A stretch of 59,059 nt of DNA from Flavobacterium sp. (GTDB taxonomy: Bacteria; Bacteroidota; Bacteroidia; Flavobacteriales; Flavobacteriaceae): the NCBI RefSeq assembly GCF_029945805.1, contig NZ_JAQSDH010000017.1, forward strand, positions 1 to 59,059. Direction: 5' to 3'. Under the pieces are notes generated by a model that was not told the DNA's origin, did no database searches, and saw only the letters and a list, made by a program, of their open reading frames with translations. Shown here one piece after another: positions 1-7,902 of the stretch (within the stretch, counting starts at the first letter, position 1; every line of letters starts with the position of its first letter). A program made the translations under genes and the position numbers.

Positions 1-46
1 AAATAGATATGAAATAAAATCAAACGGTTTTATTTTTTATCGGACA
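1..46. mobile_element. probable insertion-sequence end (left window edge)
   Basis: Read on the minus strand, this edge starts TGTCCGATAAAAA and ends ATCTATT. The right window edge (59015-59059) carries the same word in the opposite orientation and the same register, with roughly 38 of 51 bases matching when the flanking bases are included. The pattern fits the two terminal inverted repeats of one insertion-sequence type, with the contig broken where copies occur. No transposase lies inside the window, so the family is not assigned. Confidence 0.5.
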
Positions 47-207
47 ATAATGTTTTTAAATATTAAAAATTCTAGATTTTCTTCCGTTCTTCTTTTGTAT
101 CCATGATGATTTCTGCAATAATCATTACAATACTTCTTTTTAGATGATTTGTATTCTATCGTGTCACCACAATCAGGATTTTCACAGTATTTAATTGGTT
201 TTTTCAT
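37..207 (-). CDS. small Cys-rich (zinc-ribbon-like) protein, C-terminus possibly altered
   Basis: From the ATG at 207 the product is 56 aa; a TTG at 228 would add seven residues. It contains CENPDCG followed by KKKYCNDYCRNHH, i.e. two Cys pairs with adjacent His residues, which could hold one zinc ion. Basic residues (YKRR) follow. A TAnnTTTG-type box lies upstream on the minus strand (226-233), and the gene diverges from the MerR-like gene. The last few codons and the stop fall within the presumed insertion-sequence end (1-46), so the natural C-terminus may have been replaced. The function is unknown; small proteins of this look occur in Bacteroidota mobile elements. Confidence 0.5.
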   Translation of the reverse strand: MKKPIKYCENPDCGDTIEYKSSKKKYCNDYCRNHHGYKRRTEENLEFLIFKNIIVR

Positions 208-256
208 ATAATTTTTTTGTTTCAACAAAAATACAAATATTATTTAAAAAACATAC

Positions 257-286
257 TTGTAACATAAATATATTAAGTTACATTTG
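257..286 (+). promoter_or_regulatory. promoter of the MerR-like gene with overlapping inverted repeat
   Basis: TTG at 257-259 and TACATTTG at 279-286 are separated by exactly 19 bases, the Bacteroidota -33/-7 arrangement. The start codon follows at 305. An inverted repeat TGTAAC (258-263) / GTTACA (277-282) sits across the spacer between the two promoter elements. MerR-family regulators bind in this position, so autoregulation is a reasonable inference. Confidence 0.7.
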
Positions 287-304
287 TAGAGTAATAATAA
301 AACT

Positions 305-1246
305 ATGAGTATCTACGATTTTTATCCGAAAATTTTTGAAAAAAAAATCCCTCTAAACTTATTGAATATTCCATCAAGGAATTACATCCACTGGAAAAAA
401 GAGAATTTATTGAATACTTATAAAGAAATTAAATCCCATGGTGTTGAAAAAAGAGAGCGAGTATTATTGAATGTGTTTGATGCGCTTTGGTTGTTAATAA
501 TAAAAGAACTTAGAGAGTTTAATGTCGATTTTCAAACCATCAGATCTTTGAAAGATATAATATATTCAAATATTCAATTAGATCAAGAAAAAATAGACTC
601 AAAAGCAAATGATGAATTTATTAATTCAATACTAAAATATATACCTAGTGAATATCAAGAAAAGATAATGCCATTTTTGATTGATGGAAGTTTTTTAAAA
701 TTAATAGATAATGTTATCGATAAAAAAAATGCCATTTTATTTAAAAATATTGGTGGATTTTTGAGTGATATTTTAATAAGAGAGATTTCTGTTTCTTTAA
801 TTATAAAAAAAAATAATGGATTTTTAGAAGTAGAAATTTTAAAAATAGATAGCAATAATTCGTATTCTAATAGTGGTAAATCAATATCAGATAGTATTCT
901 TAAAGATACCTTCATAAATGTTCCGATAGCACCTTTAATAGGAAAGTTGTTTGAAAATTCGAACTTTGACAAATACACTTTCCAATTAGATTTATTCAAT
1001 CAAAATGAAAAAAAAATTATTGATGCCTTGAATGATGATTTGTGCAAAGAAATAAAAGTTTCAAAACATTTAACTGGTGACATTACTTTGAGTTTGACTT
1101 TTGAACAAGAGGTTAAAAATGAAAATGCAAAAGAGGTTAGGAGGATTTTAGGTTTTAAAAAATATGAAAAAATGGAGTTGGTTTATAGAAATGATAAACA
1201 TATAATAATAAACAATACTAGAAAAGAAATTTTAAAAAAAGGATAA
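305..1246 (+). CDS. MerR-like helix-turn-helix protein of the integrated element
   Basis: The product is 313 aa and very AT-rich in codon use. Residues ~20-90 look like a MerR-type DNA-binding region: a RNYIHWKKENLL recognition-helix-like stretch, then FDALWLLIIKELREFNVDF, which resembles the conserved segment around the wing of MerR-like domains. The remaining ~220 residues have no motif I recognise. The C-terminal segment (EVRRILGFKKYEKMEL) is a small alpha/beta-looking region. It has its own promoter with an inverted repeat, lies divergent from the Cys-rich ORF and precedes the recombinase genes. It is probably a regulator of the element. The DNA-binding call is by pattern only and the effector is unknown. 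Confidence 0.55.
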   Translation: MSIYDFYPKIFEKKIPLNLLNIPSRNYIHWKKENLLNTYKEIKSHGVEKRERVLLNVFDALWLLIIKELREFNVDFQTIRSLKDIIYSNIQLDQEKIDSKANDEFINSILKYIPSEYQEKIMPFLIDGSFLKLIDNVIDKKNAILFKNIGGFLSDILIREISVSLIIKKNNGFLEVEILKIDSNNSYSNSGKSISDSILKDTFINVPIAPLIGKLFENSNFDKYTFQLDLFNQNEKKIIDALNDDLCKEIKVSKHLTGDITLSLTFEQEVKNENAKEVRRILGFKKYEKMELVYRNDKHIIINNTRKEILKKG

Positions 1247-1325
1247 AGTCCTAAGAAGCCCTTAGCACTAAATAGACTAAAAACATAAACTAGTATAGCC
1301 TACTACTTTCTGTCCGTAAGTCAAA

Positions 1326-1463
1326 ATGGAATTTGAAAAAGCCAAACAAATTTTAAATGAGCAAAAAGAAATAGAGTACACCGATGAAGAGATTATGCAA
1401 ATGCTAGATTTTCTGGATGTATTAGCCATACTATCAATCAACAACCTTTTAAAAAGAAATTGA
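1326..1463 (+). CDS. 45-aa protein translationally coupled to the serine recombinase
   Basis: An ATG at 1326 opens 45 codons ending in TGA at 1461-1463, one base before the recombinase ATG at 1465. The product begins MEFEKAKQILNEQ and continues with an acidic YTDEEI stretch and a hydrophobic LDFLDVLAILSINNLL helix, so it is probably a short two-helix protein. The one-base spacing strongly suggests coupled translation with the recombinase. I recall similar short ORFs directly upstream of serine recombinases in other Bacteroidota, but this was not searched. It could be an accessory or directionality factor, or only a leader peptide. Confidence 0.6.
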   Translation: MEFEKAKQILNEQKEIEYTDEEIMQMLDFLDVLAILSINNLLKRN

Positions 1464-1464
1464 G

Positions 1465-3018
1465 ATGACTAATGTTGTTTTATATGTGCGCGTGTCAACG
1501 GACGAACAAGCAGGAAAAGGATATTCACTTAGAGACCAAGAACAAAAACTATTGAATTATTGTTCACAAAATAATTTGAATGTGATGGCCATCTACAGAG
1601 AAGATTATTCAGCTAAAACATTTAAGCGACCTGAATTTAAAAAGCTACTGGAGTTTTGTAAAAAAAATAAAAAAATAGTAAATCAAGTTGTTTTTATAAA
1701 ATGGGATAGGTTCTCTCGAAATACCGCTGAGTCATATCAAATGATAGCAACTTTCAATAGTCTAGTTATTAGAGTAAACGCTATAGAGCAGCCTCTTGAT
1801 TTAACCATTCCAGAACAAGGATTAATGCTTGCAGTTTATCTTTCTATACCAGAGGTAGAAAATCATCGCCGGTCTTTAAATGTTATTGCTGGAATGCGCA
1901 GAGCATTAAAAGAGGGCAGATATATGGGAAGTTCCCCAATTGGGTACTCCAACGAAAGAGATAGTTTTAAAAAGCCTATTTTAGTTCCAAATAAGGACGC
2001 AGTATTCATTCAAGAAGCATACGAATTAATGGGTACTGGTTTGTATAACCAAAAAGAAGTGCTTTATAAACTAAAAGCAAAAGGATTAAAAAGTAGTAGA
2101 ACTCCTTTTGCAGCACTTTTAAGAAATCCTGTCTACTATGGAGCCATTTTCATTAAAGCTTACAAAGATGAAAAGGAATGTTATGTAAATGGATTGCACG
2201 AACCTATTATTACTAAATCTTTATTTGACAAAGTACAAGATGTTTTAAATAACAGAAGAAAAAAGCACCATACAAATCATAAAAAATTAAATGAAAACTT
2301 TCCATTAAAAGGTTTTTTATTATGTCCGGTATGTAATAATCCTTTAACAGCCAGCACTTCCAAAGGCCGTTCGAAATATTATTCGTATTATCATTGTATT
2401 AGCCCTTGTAATGGACGATATCAGCTTGATGATGTAAATATATGGCTAAACGATTATCTTAAGAGTATTACTCTGAAAGGACAAGTCAAGATTCTATTTG
2501 AGGAAATTGTCAAAGAACAACTCGCCAAACAAACTGAATCAAAACAGCTTGGGCCAAAACATTTTGAACAAGTAGATAAAATAGAACAAAAAATAGAACG
2601 TCTTCAAGATATGTTTGTGGACGGTGAGATTGATAAAAATGATTATCAAATTACTAAAACGCGATATGAGAATATCTACTTGGAACTAAAAGACAAAGAG
2701 AATGACACTATTGATAAAAAAGATGTTATTCAACTATATCAAAAAGGACTTAATAAATTAGATGTCATTGAAAAACAATACACTGAGGCGGATATAGAAG
2801 GAAAACGAATGCTAATTGGTTCGATATTTCCAAATAAAATCCATTTTGAAAATAAAAAAGTTCGAACCGCTGATGTAAACCCAATTTTAAACAAAATTAC
2901 CAGTGTAAACAGGGCTTACGGAGGTGTAAAAAAATGGGACAAATCTAAAAAATTAGAGTTGTCCCATTGCGTGACCCCGGCAGGGTTCGAACCTGCAACC
3001 ATCAGAGCCGAAATCTGA
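1465..3018 (+). CDS. large serine recombinase (integrase), C-terminus read from tRNA-Arg antisense
   Basis: This 517-aa site-specific recombinase has a resolvase/invertase catalytic domain at residues ~3-150 with the nucleophile Ser11 in YVRVSTDEQ, plus IKWDRFSRN and the regulatory-helix Arg residues. A recombinase domain follows at ~155-265, then a zinc ribbon with Cys287, Cys290, Cys311 and Cys315, and a coiled coil at ~365-415. It would cut and join DNA at att sites through a phosphoserine link. The last ~15 residues (VTPAGFEPATIRAEI) come from the antisense strand of the tRNA-Arg gene. This implies that the element is integrated at this tRNA and that the stop codon is host DNA. Residues ~489-500 are encoded by a terminator-like hairpin. 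The 45-aa ORF is coupled upstream. Confidence 0.93.
   Translation: MTNVVLYVRVSTDEQAGKGYSLRDQEQKLLNYCSQNNLNVMAIYREDYSAKTFKRPEFKKLLEFCKKNKKIVNQVVFIKWDRFSRNTAESYQMIATFNSLVIRVNAIEQPLDLTIPEQGLMLAVYLSIPEVENHRRSLNVIAGMRRALKEGRYMGSSPIGYSNERDSFKKPILVPNKDAVFIQEAYELMGTGLYNQKEVLYKLKAKGLKSSRTPFAALLRNPVYYGAIFIKAYKDEKECYVNGLHEPIITKSLFDKVQDVLNNRRKKHHTNHKKLNENFPLKGFLLCPVCNNPLTASTSKGRSKYYSYYHCISPCNGRYQLDDVNIWLNDYLKSITLKGQVKILFEEIVKEQLAKQTESKQLGPKHFEQVDKIEQKIERLQDMFVDGEIDKNDYQITKTRYENIYLELKDKENDTIDKKDVIQLYQKGLNKLDVIEKQYTEADIEGKRMLIGSIFPNKIHFENKKVRTADVNPILNKITSVNRAYGGVKKWDKSKKLELSHCVTPAGFEPATIRAEI
2921..2968 (-). terminator. rho-independent terminator downstream of tRNA-Arg
   Basis: The inverted repeat AATGGGACAA (2933-2942) / TTGTCCCATT (2959-2968) is perfect over 10 bp, with an inner TCTA/TAGA pair. 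On the minus strand it is followed by a run of seven T (2928-2934 region). It lies four bases after the tRNA 3' end and inside the 3' end of the recombinase frame. Confidence 0.7.
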
Positions 3019-3045
3019 TATTCTATCCAGTTGAACTACGGAGCC
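2972..3045 (-). tRNA. tRNA-Arg (anticodon TCG)
   Basis: The 74-nt cloverleaf reads on the minus strand. The acceptor GGCTCCG pairs with CGGGGTC with G-T wobbles, the anticodon stem is TCAGA/TCTGA with loop TTTCGGC, and the T arm is GCAGG-TTCGAAC-CCTGC. The anticodon TCG is at 3009-3011. The 3' CCA is not encoded. The serine recombinase frame overlaps the whole 3' half in antisense, consistent with this gene being the attachment site of the element. Confidence 0.93.
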
Positions 3046-3108
3046 GTTTTTTTTTAAAGATTGTTAGACATTTTAGATAGTTAGAAAAATCTATGAAGTC
3101 TAAGTTGT

Positions 3109-3558
3109 CTAAACTAAAAGTTTCTTAACAATAGTCGATATCGTTTTTCCTTCAGCTGATCCACCAATTTGGGCTGAAGCCAATCCCATAACTTTTCCCA
3201 TTGACGCTATTCCAGATGCTCCAGTTTCTGCAATGATTTTGGCAACGATTGCTTCTACTTCTGCTTCTGACAACTGAGCTGGAAGGAATTTTTCAATTAT
3301 TGCGATTTGAGCCAATTCAGGTTCTGCTAAGTCTGGACGGTTTTGCGTGGTAAAAATTTCTGCGCTGTCTTTGCGCATCTTAACCAATTTCTGCAATATT
3401 TTAATTTCGTCAGCTTCTGTGATTTCTTCTTTTGATCCAGTAGCCGTTTGTGCTAATAGTATTTCTGATTTGATGGCTCTCAATGCTTCCAACGCAACGG
3501 TGTCTTTGGCTCGCATTGCATTTTTGATTTCGTCCATTATTTGGGTTGATAAACTCAT
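3109..3558 (-). CDS. yqeY: GatB/YqeY domain protein
   Basis: At 149 aa this is the full length of the YqeY family, which resembles the C-terminal domain of the GatB subunit of the tRNA amidotransferase and probably contacts tRNA. Recognisable features are the N-terminal MRAKDTVALEALRAIKSEI helix, FLPAQLSEAEVEAIV, and the terminal GGSAEGKTISTIVKKLL. It lies after ftsZ in the same direction but beyond the ftsZ terminator, with repeat-like bases in between, so it is probably transcribed separately or by read-through. The exact cellular role is not established. Confidence 0.9.
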   Translation of the reverse strand: MSLSTQIMDEIKNAMRAKDTVALEALRAIKSEILLAQTATGSKEEITEADEIKILQKLVKMRKDSAEIFTTQNRPDLAEPELAQIAIIEKFLPAQLSEAEVEAIVAKIIAETGASGIASMGKVMGLASAQIGGSAEGKTISTIVKKLLV

Positions 3559-3631
3559 ATTCTAGATTTGTTAGTTGAATTAGATTTTTAGACTGCTTAG
3601 ATTCTTGCACCTCTAAAAAAGCTTCGCGAAG

Positions 3632-3673
3632 GTAAAAAAAATAACCCGAAAATCGCAATGAAATTATCGGGTT
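3632..3673 (-). terminator. terminator after ftsZ (end of the dcw operon)
   Basis: On the minus strand the arms AACCCGA (3667-3673) and TCGGGTT (3643-3649) form a hairpin with a 17-base loop, followed by ATTTTTTTT (3633-3642). It sits 26 bases beyond the ftsZ stop and separates the dcw genes from yqeY. Confidence 0.75.
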
Positions 3674-3698
3674 AACAATTTTTTAAAGAAGTTAGAGA

Positions 3699-5675
3699 CT
3701 AGTCAACATTATCGTGTAAGAAGGAATTGTTTGAACGCAACTGGGTATCGTCGTTGCTGTCTTTTCCAATTGACATTCTTGAGTTTGAATTCGATTGAGG
3801 GTTGTGTGACAGATCTACTCCTAAACGTTTGTAAGCTGGTTCTTTTTCCATTTCTTCAATTTTTGAAGGGTTGTTATGGAATTTATAATTGAACTCTTTC
3901 ATTTTTCTTCTTCTGTCATCCGCTCTGTTTTTCAACGAATCCTCGATAGTCATTTCTACTGGAGAAAGATCTTCTGAATACGTAGCAAAAGGATTTACTG
4001 TTGGTTCAACCTGCTTCATTGTAATCTTTAATTCTTCAGCAATCGGCTCTTCTACAACTACTGCTGCAGCTGGTTTAGAGTTCAACAAGTCGTTTTCCAA
4101 CTCCATGTACTCTTCCAAAGAATATTTGATGATACCACCTTCATTAAGTTCGGTTACTGGCACGAATTCTACCGCCTCATTAACTACAATTTCATTTACT
4201 GATTCCGATAAATCGAATACGATTCTGCTTTCTTGAACAGCTTCAATTGGGTTCACTTCCTCTACTCTTTCAAATGTTGGCATAGCAGGCATATCAAAAC
4301 TAAACACAATTTGTTCTTCTTTTTCTGTAACAGCCAAAGGCTCGATCACCTTAATTTCACGAACTTCAGGAGTGGTTATTTTGAAGTCAATATCTTTAAT
4401 TGGAGAAACAATTTCAAAAGTCACGTCTAGATTTCTGATAAAATGATTCATAGCAATCAATTCGTTTTCATCGATAGCAGCAGCAACAGCTGGAGTTTCA
4501 ACAACTGCCATACTTTCAACTTCTTCTTCGATTAATTCGAAAACGATTTTTTCTTCCTTAGCTTCAATTGGATTTTCAATCGATTGAAAAGCCTCAACTG
4601 ATTTTTGCATTAAATCACGAACGATTTTTTGATCATCCTCTAATGCGTGAACAATTTTCTTAACTTCTGTATTTACGATTCCGTTTTGTTGTTCTACGTT
4701 AAATCCTGTAGCAATAATAGTGACGGCAATAGCTTCACCTAGAGTTTCGTCTTCACCAACACCCATGATAATATTAGCACCATGCCCCGCTTCTGATTGA
4801 ATGTGGTCATTGATTTCTCCAATTTCATCAATTGTAATCTCGTTAGACCCAGAAACGATAAGCAACAATACGTTTTTGGCTCCAGCAATTTTATTATCAT
4901 CTAACAACGGAGAATCTAAAGCGGAAATAATGGCTTCTTTTGCTCGGTTATCACCCGTAGCAATTGACGAACCCATAATGGCTGAACCGCTATTTGACAA
5001 TACTGTTTTGGCGTCTTTTAAGTCGATATTCTGAGTATAGTGGTGCGTAATTACTTCGGCAATACCACGAGAAGCGGTAGCCAATACTTCGTCAGCTTTT
5101 GAAAATCCTGCTTTGAAACCAAGATTCCCATATACTTCTCTCAATTTATTATTATTGATAACAATTAAAGAGTCGACTTGATTTCTTAATTTTTCAACAC
5201 CTAATAAGGCTTGTTCGTAACGCACTTTACCTTCAAACTGAAACGGTTTTGTAACTATTCCCACGGTAAGTATCCCTCTTTCTTTAGCCAATTGAGCGAT
5301 TACGGGCGCAGCTCCAGTTCCAGTTCCACCGCCCATTCCGGCAGTGATGAAAACCATTTTGGTATTGCTGTCTAACATTTTTTCAATGTCACCAATACTT
5401 TCTATCGCTGATTGCTGTCCAACCTCAGGATTTGCTCCAGCACCGAGTCCTTCTGTCAAGGAAACTCCTAACTGAATTTTATTTGGCACAGGGCTATTTT
5501 GAAGCGCTTGTGAATCGGTGTTACAAACAATGAAATCAACGCCTTTGATTCCTTGTTTAAACATGTGGTTGATTGCGTTACTTCCACCGCCACCAACACC
5601 AATTACTTTAATTACATTTGATTGATTCTTTGGTAAATCAAACGAGATGTTTCCAAATTCTGAGTTGCTTATCAT
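3699..5675 (-). CDS. ftsZ: cell division GTPase FtsZ, with very long C-terminal linker
   Basis: This is the tubulin-like GTPase that polymerises into the Z-ring at mid-cell. The nucleotide-binding VIGVGGGGSNAI is at ~25-35 and the tubulin signature GGGTGTG at 115-121. The GTPase core ends near residue 330. The protein is 658 aa, against ~380-400 in E. coli. The extra ~300 residues form an acidic, Val/Glu-rich, probably disordered linker, ending in a basic stretch with PAYKRLGVDL and a Ser/Asn-rich tail. The start ATG at 5675 gives a normal N-terminus. It is the last gene of the dcw cluster, 97 bases after ftsA, and is followed by its own terminator. Confidence 0.97.
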   Translation of the reverse strand: MISNSEFGNISFDLPKNQSNVIKVIGVGGGGSNAINHMFKQGIKGVDFIVCNTDSQALQNSPVPNKIQLGVSLTEGLGAGANPEVGQQSAIESIGDIEKMLDSNTKMVFITAGMGGGTGTGAAPVIAQLAKERGILTVGIVTKPFQFEGKVRYEQALLGVEKLRNQVDSLIVINNNKLREVYGNLGFKAGFSKADEVLATASRGIAEVITHHYTQNIDLKDAKTVLSNSGSAIMGSSIATGDNRAKEAIISALDSPLLDDNKIAGAKNVLLLIVSGSNEITIDEIGEINDHIQSEAGHGANIIMGVGEDETLGEAIAVTIIATGFNVEQQNGIVNTEVKKIVHALEDDQKIVRDLMQKSVEAFQSIENPIEAKEEKIVFELIEEEVESMAVVETPAVAAAIDENELIAMNHFIRNLDVTFEIVSPIKDIDFKITTPEVREIKVIEPLAVTEKEEQIVFSFDMPAMPTFERVEEVNPIEAVQESRIVFDLSESVNEIVVNEAVEFVPVTELNEGGIIKYSLEEYMELENDLLNSKPAAAVVVEEPIAEELKITMKQVEPTVNPFATYSEDLSPVEMTIEDSLKNRADDRRRKMKEFNYKFHNNPSKIEEMEKEPAYKRLGVDLSHNPQSNSNSRMSIGKDSNDDTQLRSNNSFLHDNVD

Positions 5676-5772
5676 ACTATTTTGGTATTAGGTATTTATA
5701 TATTCTGTATTTCTGTTTATTTGTTTAAGGTTTCCAATGCTACTTTCTCAACACTGAAAACTGAACACTTTT

Positions 5773-7173
5773 TTACTCTGCGTTATCTAGAAAGTCTTTA
5801 ATTTTTTCAACATAACGGTCAAAGAATGATCTTTTAATCTTGTTTTCAGTTGTTTCTGTTTCCAGATTGATTTCAGGAGATAGTTCTTTGATAATTTCTT
5901 CCTCCGCAACTGCTTCTTGCTGCGCTACCTGCTGCATAGGCTGTTGAAATGCAATTTGTCTAGGCGTTTCAGGAACATATTCTTTTAATTCAATTTTGTA
6001 AGCGCTGTTCGAATTGTTTTCGATACTGTTCATTACTAATCCTACCGCTGTTGCGTATAATGGACTTGAAATTTCTTCGCTTGAATTTCCAGCCAAATGT
6101 TCGTTTGGATATCCAATTCTGGTGTCCATTCCGGTAATGTATTCTACTAATTGTTTGATGTGCTTCAATTGTGCGCCACCACCAGTCAATACAATTCCGG
6201 CGATCAGTTTTCTGCGCGGATCTTCGTGTCCGTATACTTTTATTTCGGTAAAAACCTGCTCAACAATCTCCACAACACGTGCGTGGATTATTTTAGACAA
6301 ATTCTTCAACGAAATTTCTTTTGGATCTCTTCCTCTTAATCCCGGAATCGAAACAATTTCGTTGTCTTTATTTTCACCTGGCCATGCAGACCCAAACTTT
6401 GTTTTTAATAATTCGGCTTGCTTTTCAATGATTGAACACCCTTCTTTGATGTCATCTGTAATTACATTTCCCCCAAAAGGAACGACTGCGGTATGACGGA
6501 TAATTCCATCTTTAAAAATGGCTAAATCTGTTGTTCCGCCACCAATATCAATCAAAGCAACACCGGCTTCTTTTTCTTCCTGACTCAAAACGGCATCAGC
6601 AGAAGCCAAGGGTTCTAATGTTAATCCTGATAATTCAATTCCAGAACTCTGAATACATCTACCGACGTTTCTGATCGAAGACGCTTGTCCAACAACTACG
6701 TGAAAACTTGCTTCTAATCTTCCACCATACATTCCGATTGGTTCTTTGATTTCAGATTGCCCGTCAATTTTAAATTCTTGTGGCAATACGTGGATAATTT
6801 CCTCTCCCGGTAGCATCGCCAATTTATTAACCTGGTCAATTAGCAACTGAATATCTCTTCCGCTGATAACTTCCTCAGGGTTTGTTCTTATTACGTAATC
6901 CGTATGTTGAATGCTTCGAATATGCTGCCCAGCTATACCAACAACAACATCATTTATTTTATAGCCTGAATTTGTTTCTGCCTCAACAACTGCCTGCTGA
7001 ATAGATTGAATGGTTTGTGTAATATTATTAACAACACCACGAGCCACACCAAGACTTTTGGATTTTCCAACACCCAAAATTTCCAACTTTCCATATTCAT
7101 TTTTCTTGCCAATCATGGCAACAATCTTGGTTGTTCCAATGTCTAATCCGACTGCAATATTCTCTTTTTCCAT
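5773..7173 (-). CDS. ftsA: cell division actin-like ATPase FtsA
   Basis: The 466-aa actin-fold protein tethers FtsZ filaments to the membrane. It shows GLDIGTTKIVAMIG near the N-terminus (phosphate-1 loop), IDIGGGTTDLAIF (phosphate-2), and GIVLTGGGAQLKHI (adenosine motif). The C-terminus, RSFFDRYVEKIKDFLDN, looks like the amphipathic membrane-targeting helix, reached through a Gln/Glu-rich linker. It lies six bases after ftsQ and 97 before ftsZ, the standard ftsQ-ftsA-ftsZ order. Confidence 0.97.
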   Translation of the reverse strand: MEKENIAVGLDIGTTKIVAMIGKKNEYGKLEILGVGKSKSLGVARGVVNNITQTIQSIQQAVVEAETNSGYKINDVVVGIAGQHIRSIQHTDYVIRTNPEEVISGRDIQLLIDQVNKLAMLPGEEIIHVLPQEFKIDGQSEIKEPIGMYGGRLEASFHVVVGQASSIRNVGRCIQSSGIELSGLTLEPLASADAVLSQEEKEAGVALIDIGGGTTDLAIFKDGIIRHTAVVPFGGNVITDDIKEGCSIIEKQAELLKTKFGSAWPGENKDNEIVSIPGLRGRDPKEISLKNLSKIIHARVVEIVEQVFTEIKVYGHEDPRRKLIAGIVLTGGGAQLKHIKQLVEYITGMDTRIGYPNEHLAGNSSEEISSPLYATAVGLVMNSIENNSNSAYKIELKEYVPETPRQIAFQQPMQQVAQQEAVAEEEIIKELSPEINLETETTENKIKRSFFDRYVEKIKDFLDNAE

Positions 7174-7179
7174 AATCTT

Positions 7180-7902
7180 CTATTTAACGCAAACAACTTG
7201 CTTAGTAAACTTCAGGTTAATCCTTTTGTATTTGTTCAAAGTGCTATCTGAAACTGCCTTCTGAAAAAACGCTTTATAATTCTTAAATTTCTTCTCAATG
7301 TTGATAGTTCTGCCAAAATCGATTTTGTAATCGTAATTTCTGGTAGCCATAACTAAGCTTCCATTAGGCAAAACTTGCACACCAATGATGTTTTTTTTCA
7401 GAAACTCATCCTCCGCAATCATCCGTAAAACTTCAGATAATTTTCCCTTTTTCACTACGGGAATTTCTCCCGAAACTAGCGGAACTCTCGCGGTATACTT
7501 ATCCGATAACGGCATCTTATTTCCCTCACTGTCAATATAAAAAGAACCCGTCTCGTCAAATACTCTTCCGACTGGTGTCTTTTGTTTAACCACTGCTTTT
7601 AAAACCCCATCAACACTGACAAAAACATCGGCTTTTTGAATCAATTGTTGTTTGTTGATAGACGACTCCAATTTCTTCAAATCTAAATCAACTTTATTCA
7701 AAGTTTGTATGTCCTTATTTTTTTCTATTAACAATTTATTAACCGTTTCTTCTTTTAAAAAAAGAGTGTTTTCGCCTACAAAAATCACTTCAGTTTTCTT
7801 GATTTTTCGATGCTCATTTTTATACGAAGTGAACGAATACAGCAAGATTACCAATAGAATCATCAGTACAAGTCGTATGTTTGTCCAAGTGACTATTTTC
7901 AT
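7180..7902 (-). CDS. ftsQ: cell division protein FtsQ
   Basis: The 240-aa bitopic protein has a short cytoplasmic N-terminus, one membrane span at ~8-26, and a periplasmic part with POTRA-like and FtsQ-type beta regions (QKADVFVSVDGVLKAVVKQKTPVGR, in pieces). It would link early and late divisome proteins. Sequence conservation in this family is low, so the call rests partly on position: it overlaps murC by four bases and precedes ftsA by six. Confidence 0.88.
   Translation of the reverse strand: MKIVTWTNIRLVLMILLVILLYSFTSYKNEHRKIKKTEVIFVGENTLFLKEETVNKLLIEKNKDIQTLNKVDLDLKKLESSINKQQLIQKADVFVSVDGVLKAVVKQKTPVGRVFDETGSFYIDSEGNKMPLSDKYTARVPLVSGEIPVVKKGKLSEVLRMIAEDEFLKKNIIGVQVLPNGSLVMATRNYDYKIDFGRTINIEKKFKNYKAFFQKAVSDSTLNKYKRINLKFTKQVVCVK

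Noticed and set aside
3410..3658. 82-aa ORF crossing the yqeY start and terminator
   Set aside because: It overlaps yqeY in another frame and runs through the ftsZ terminator; no coding signature.
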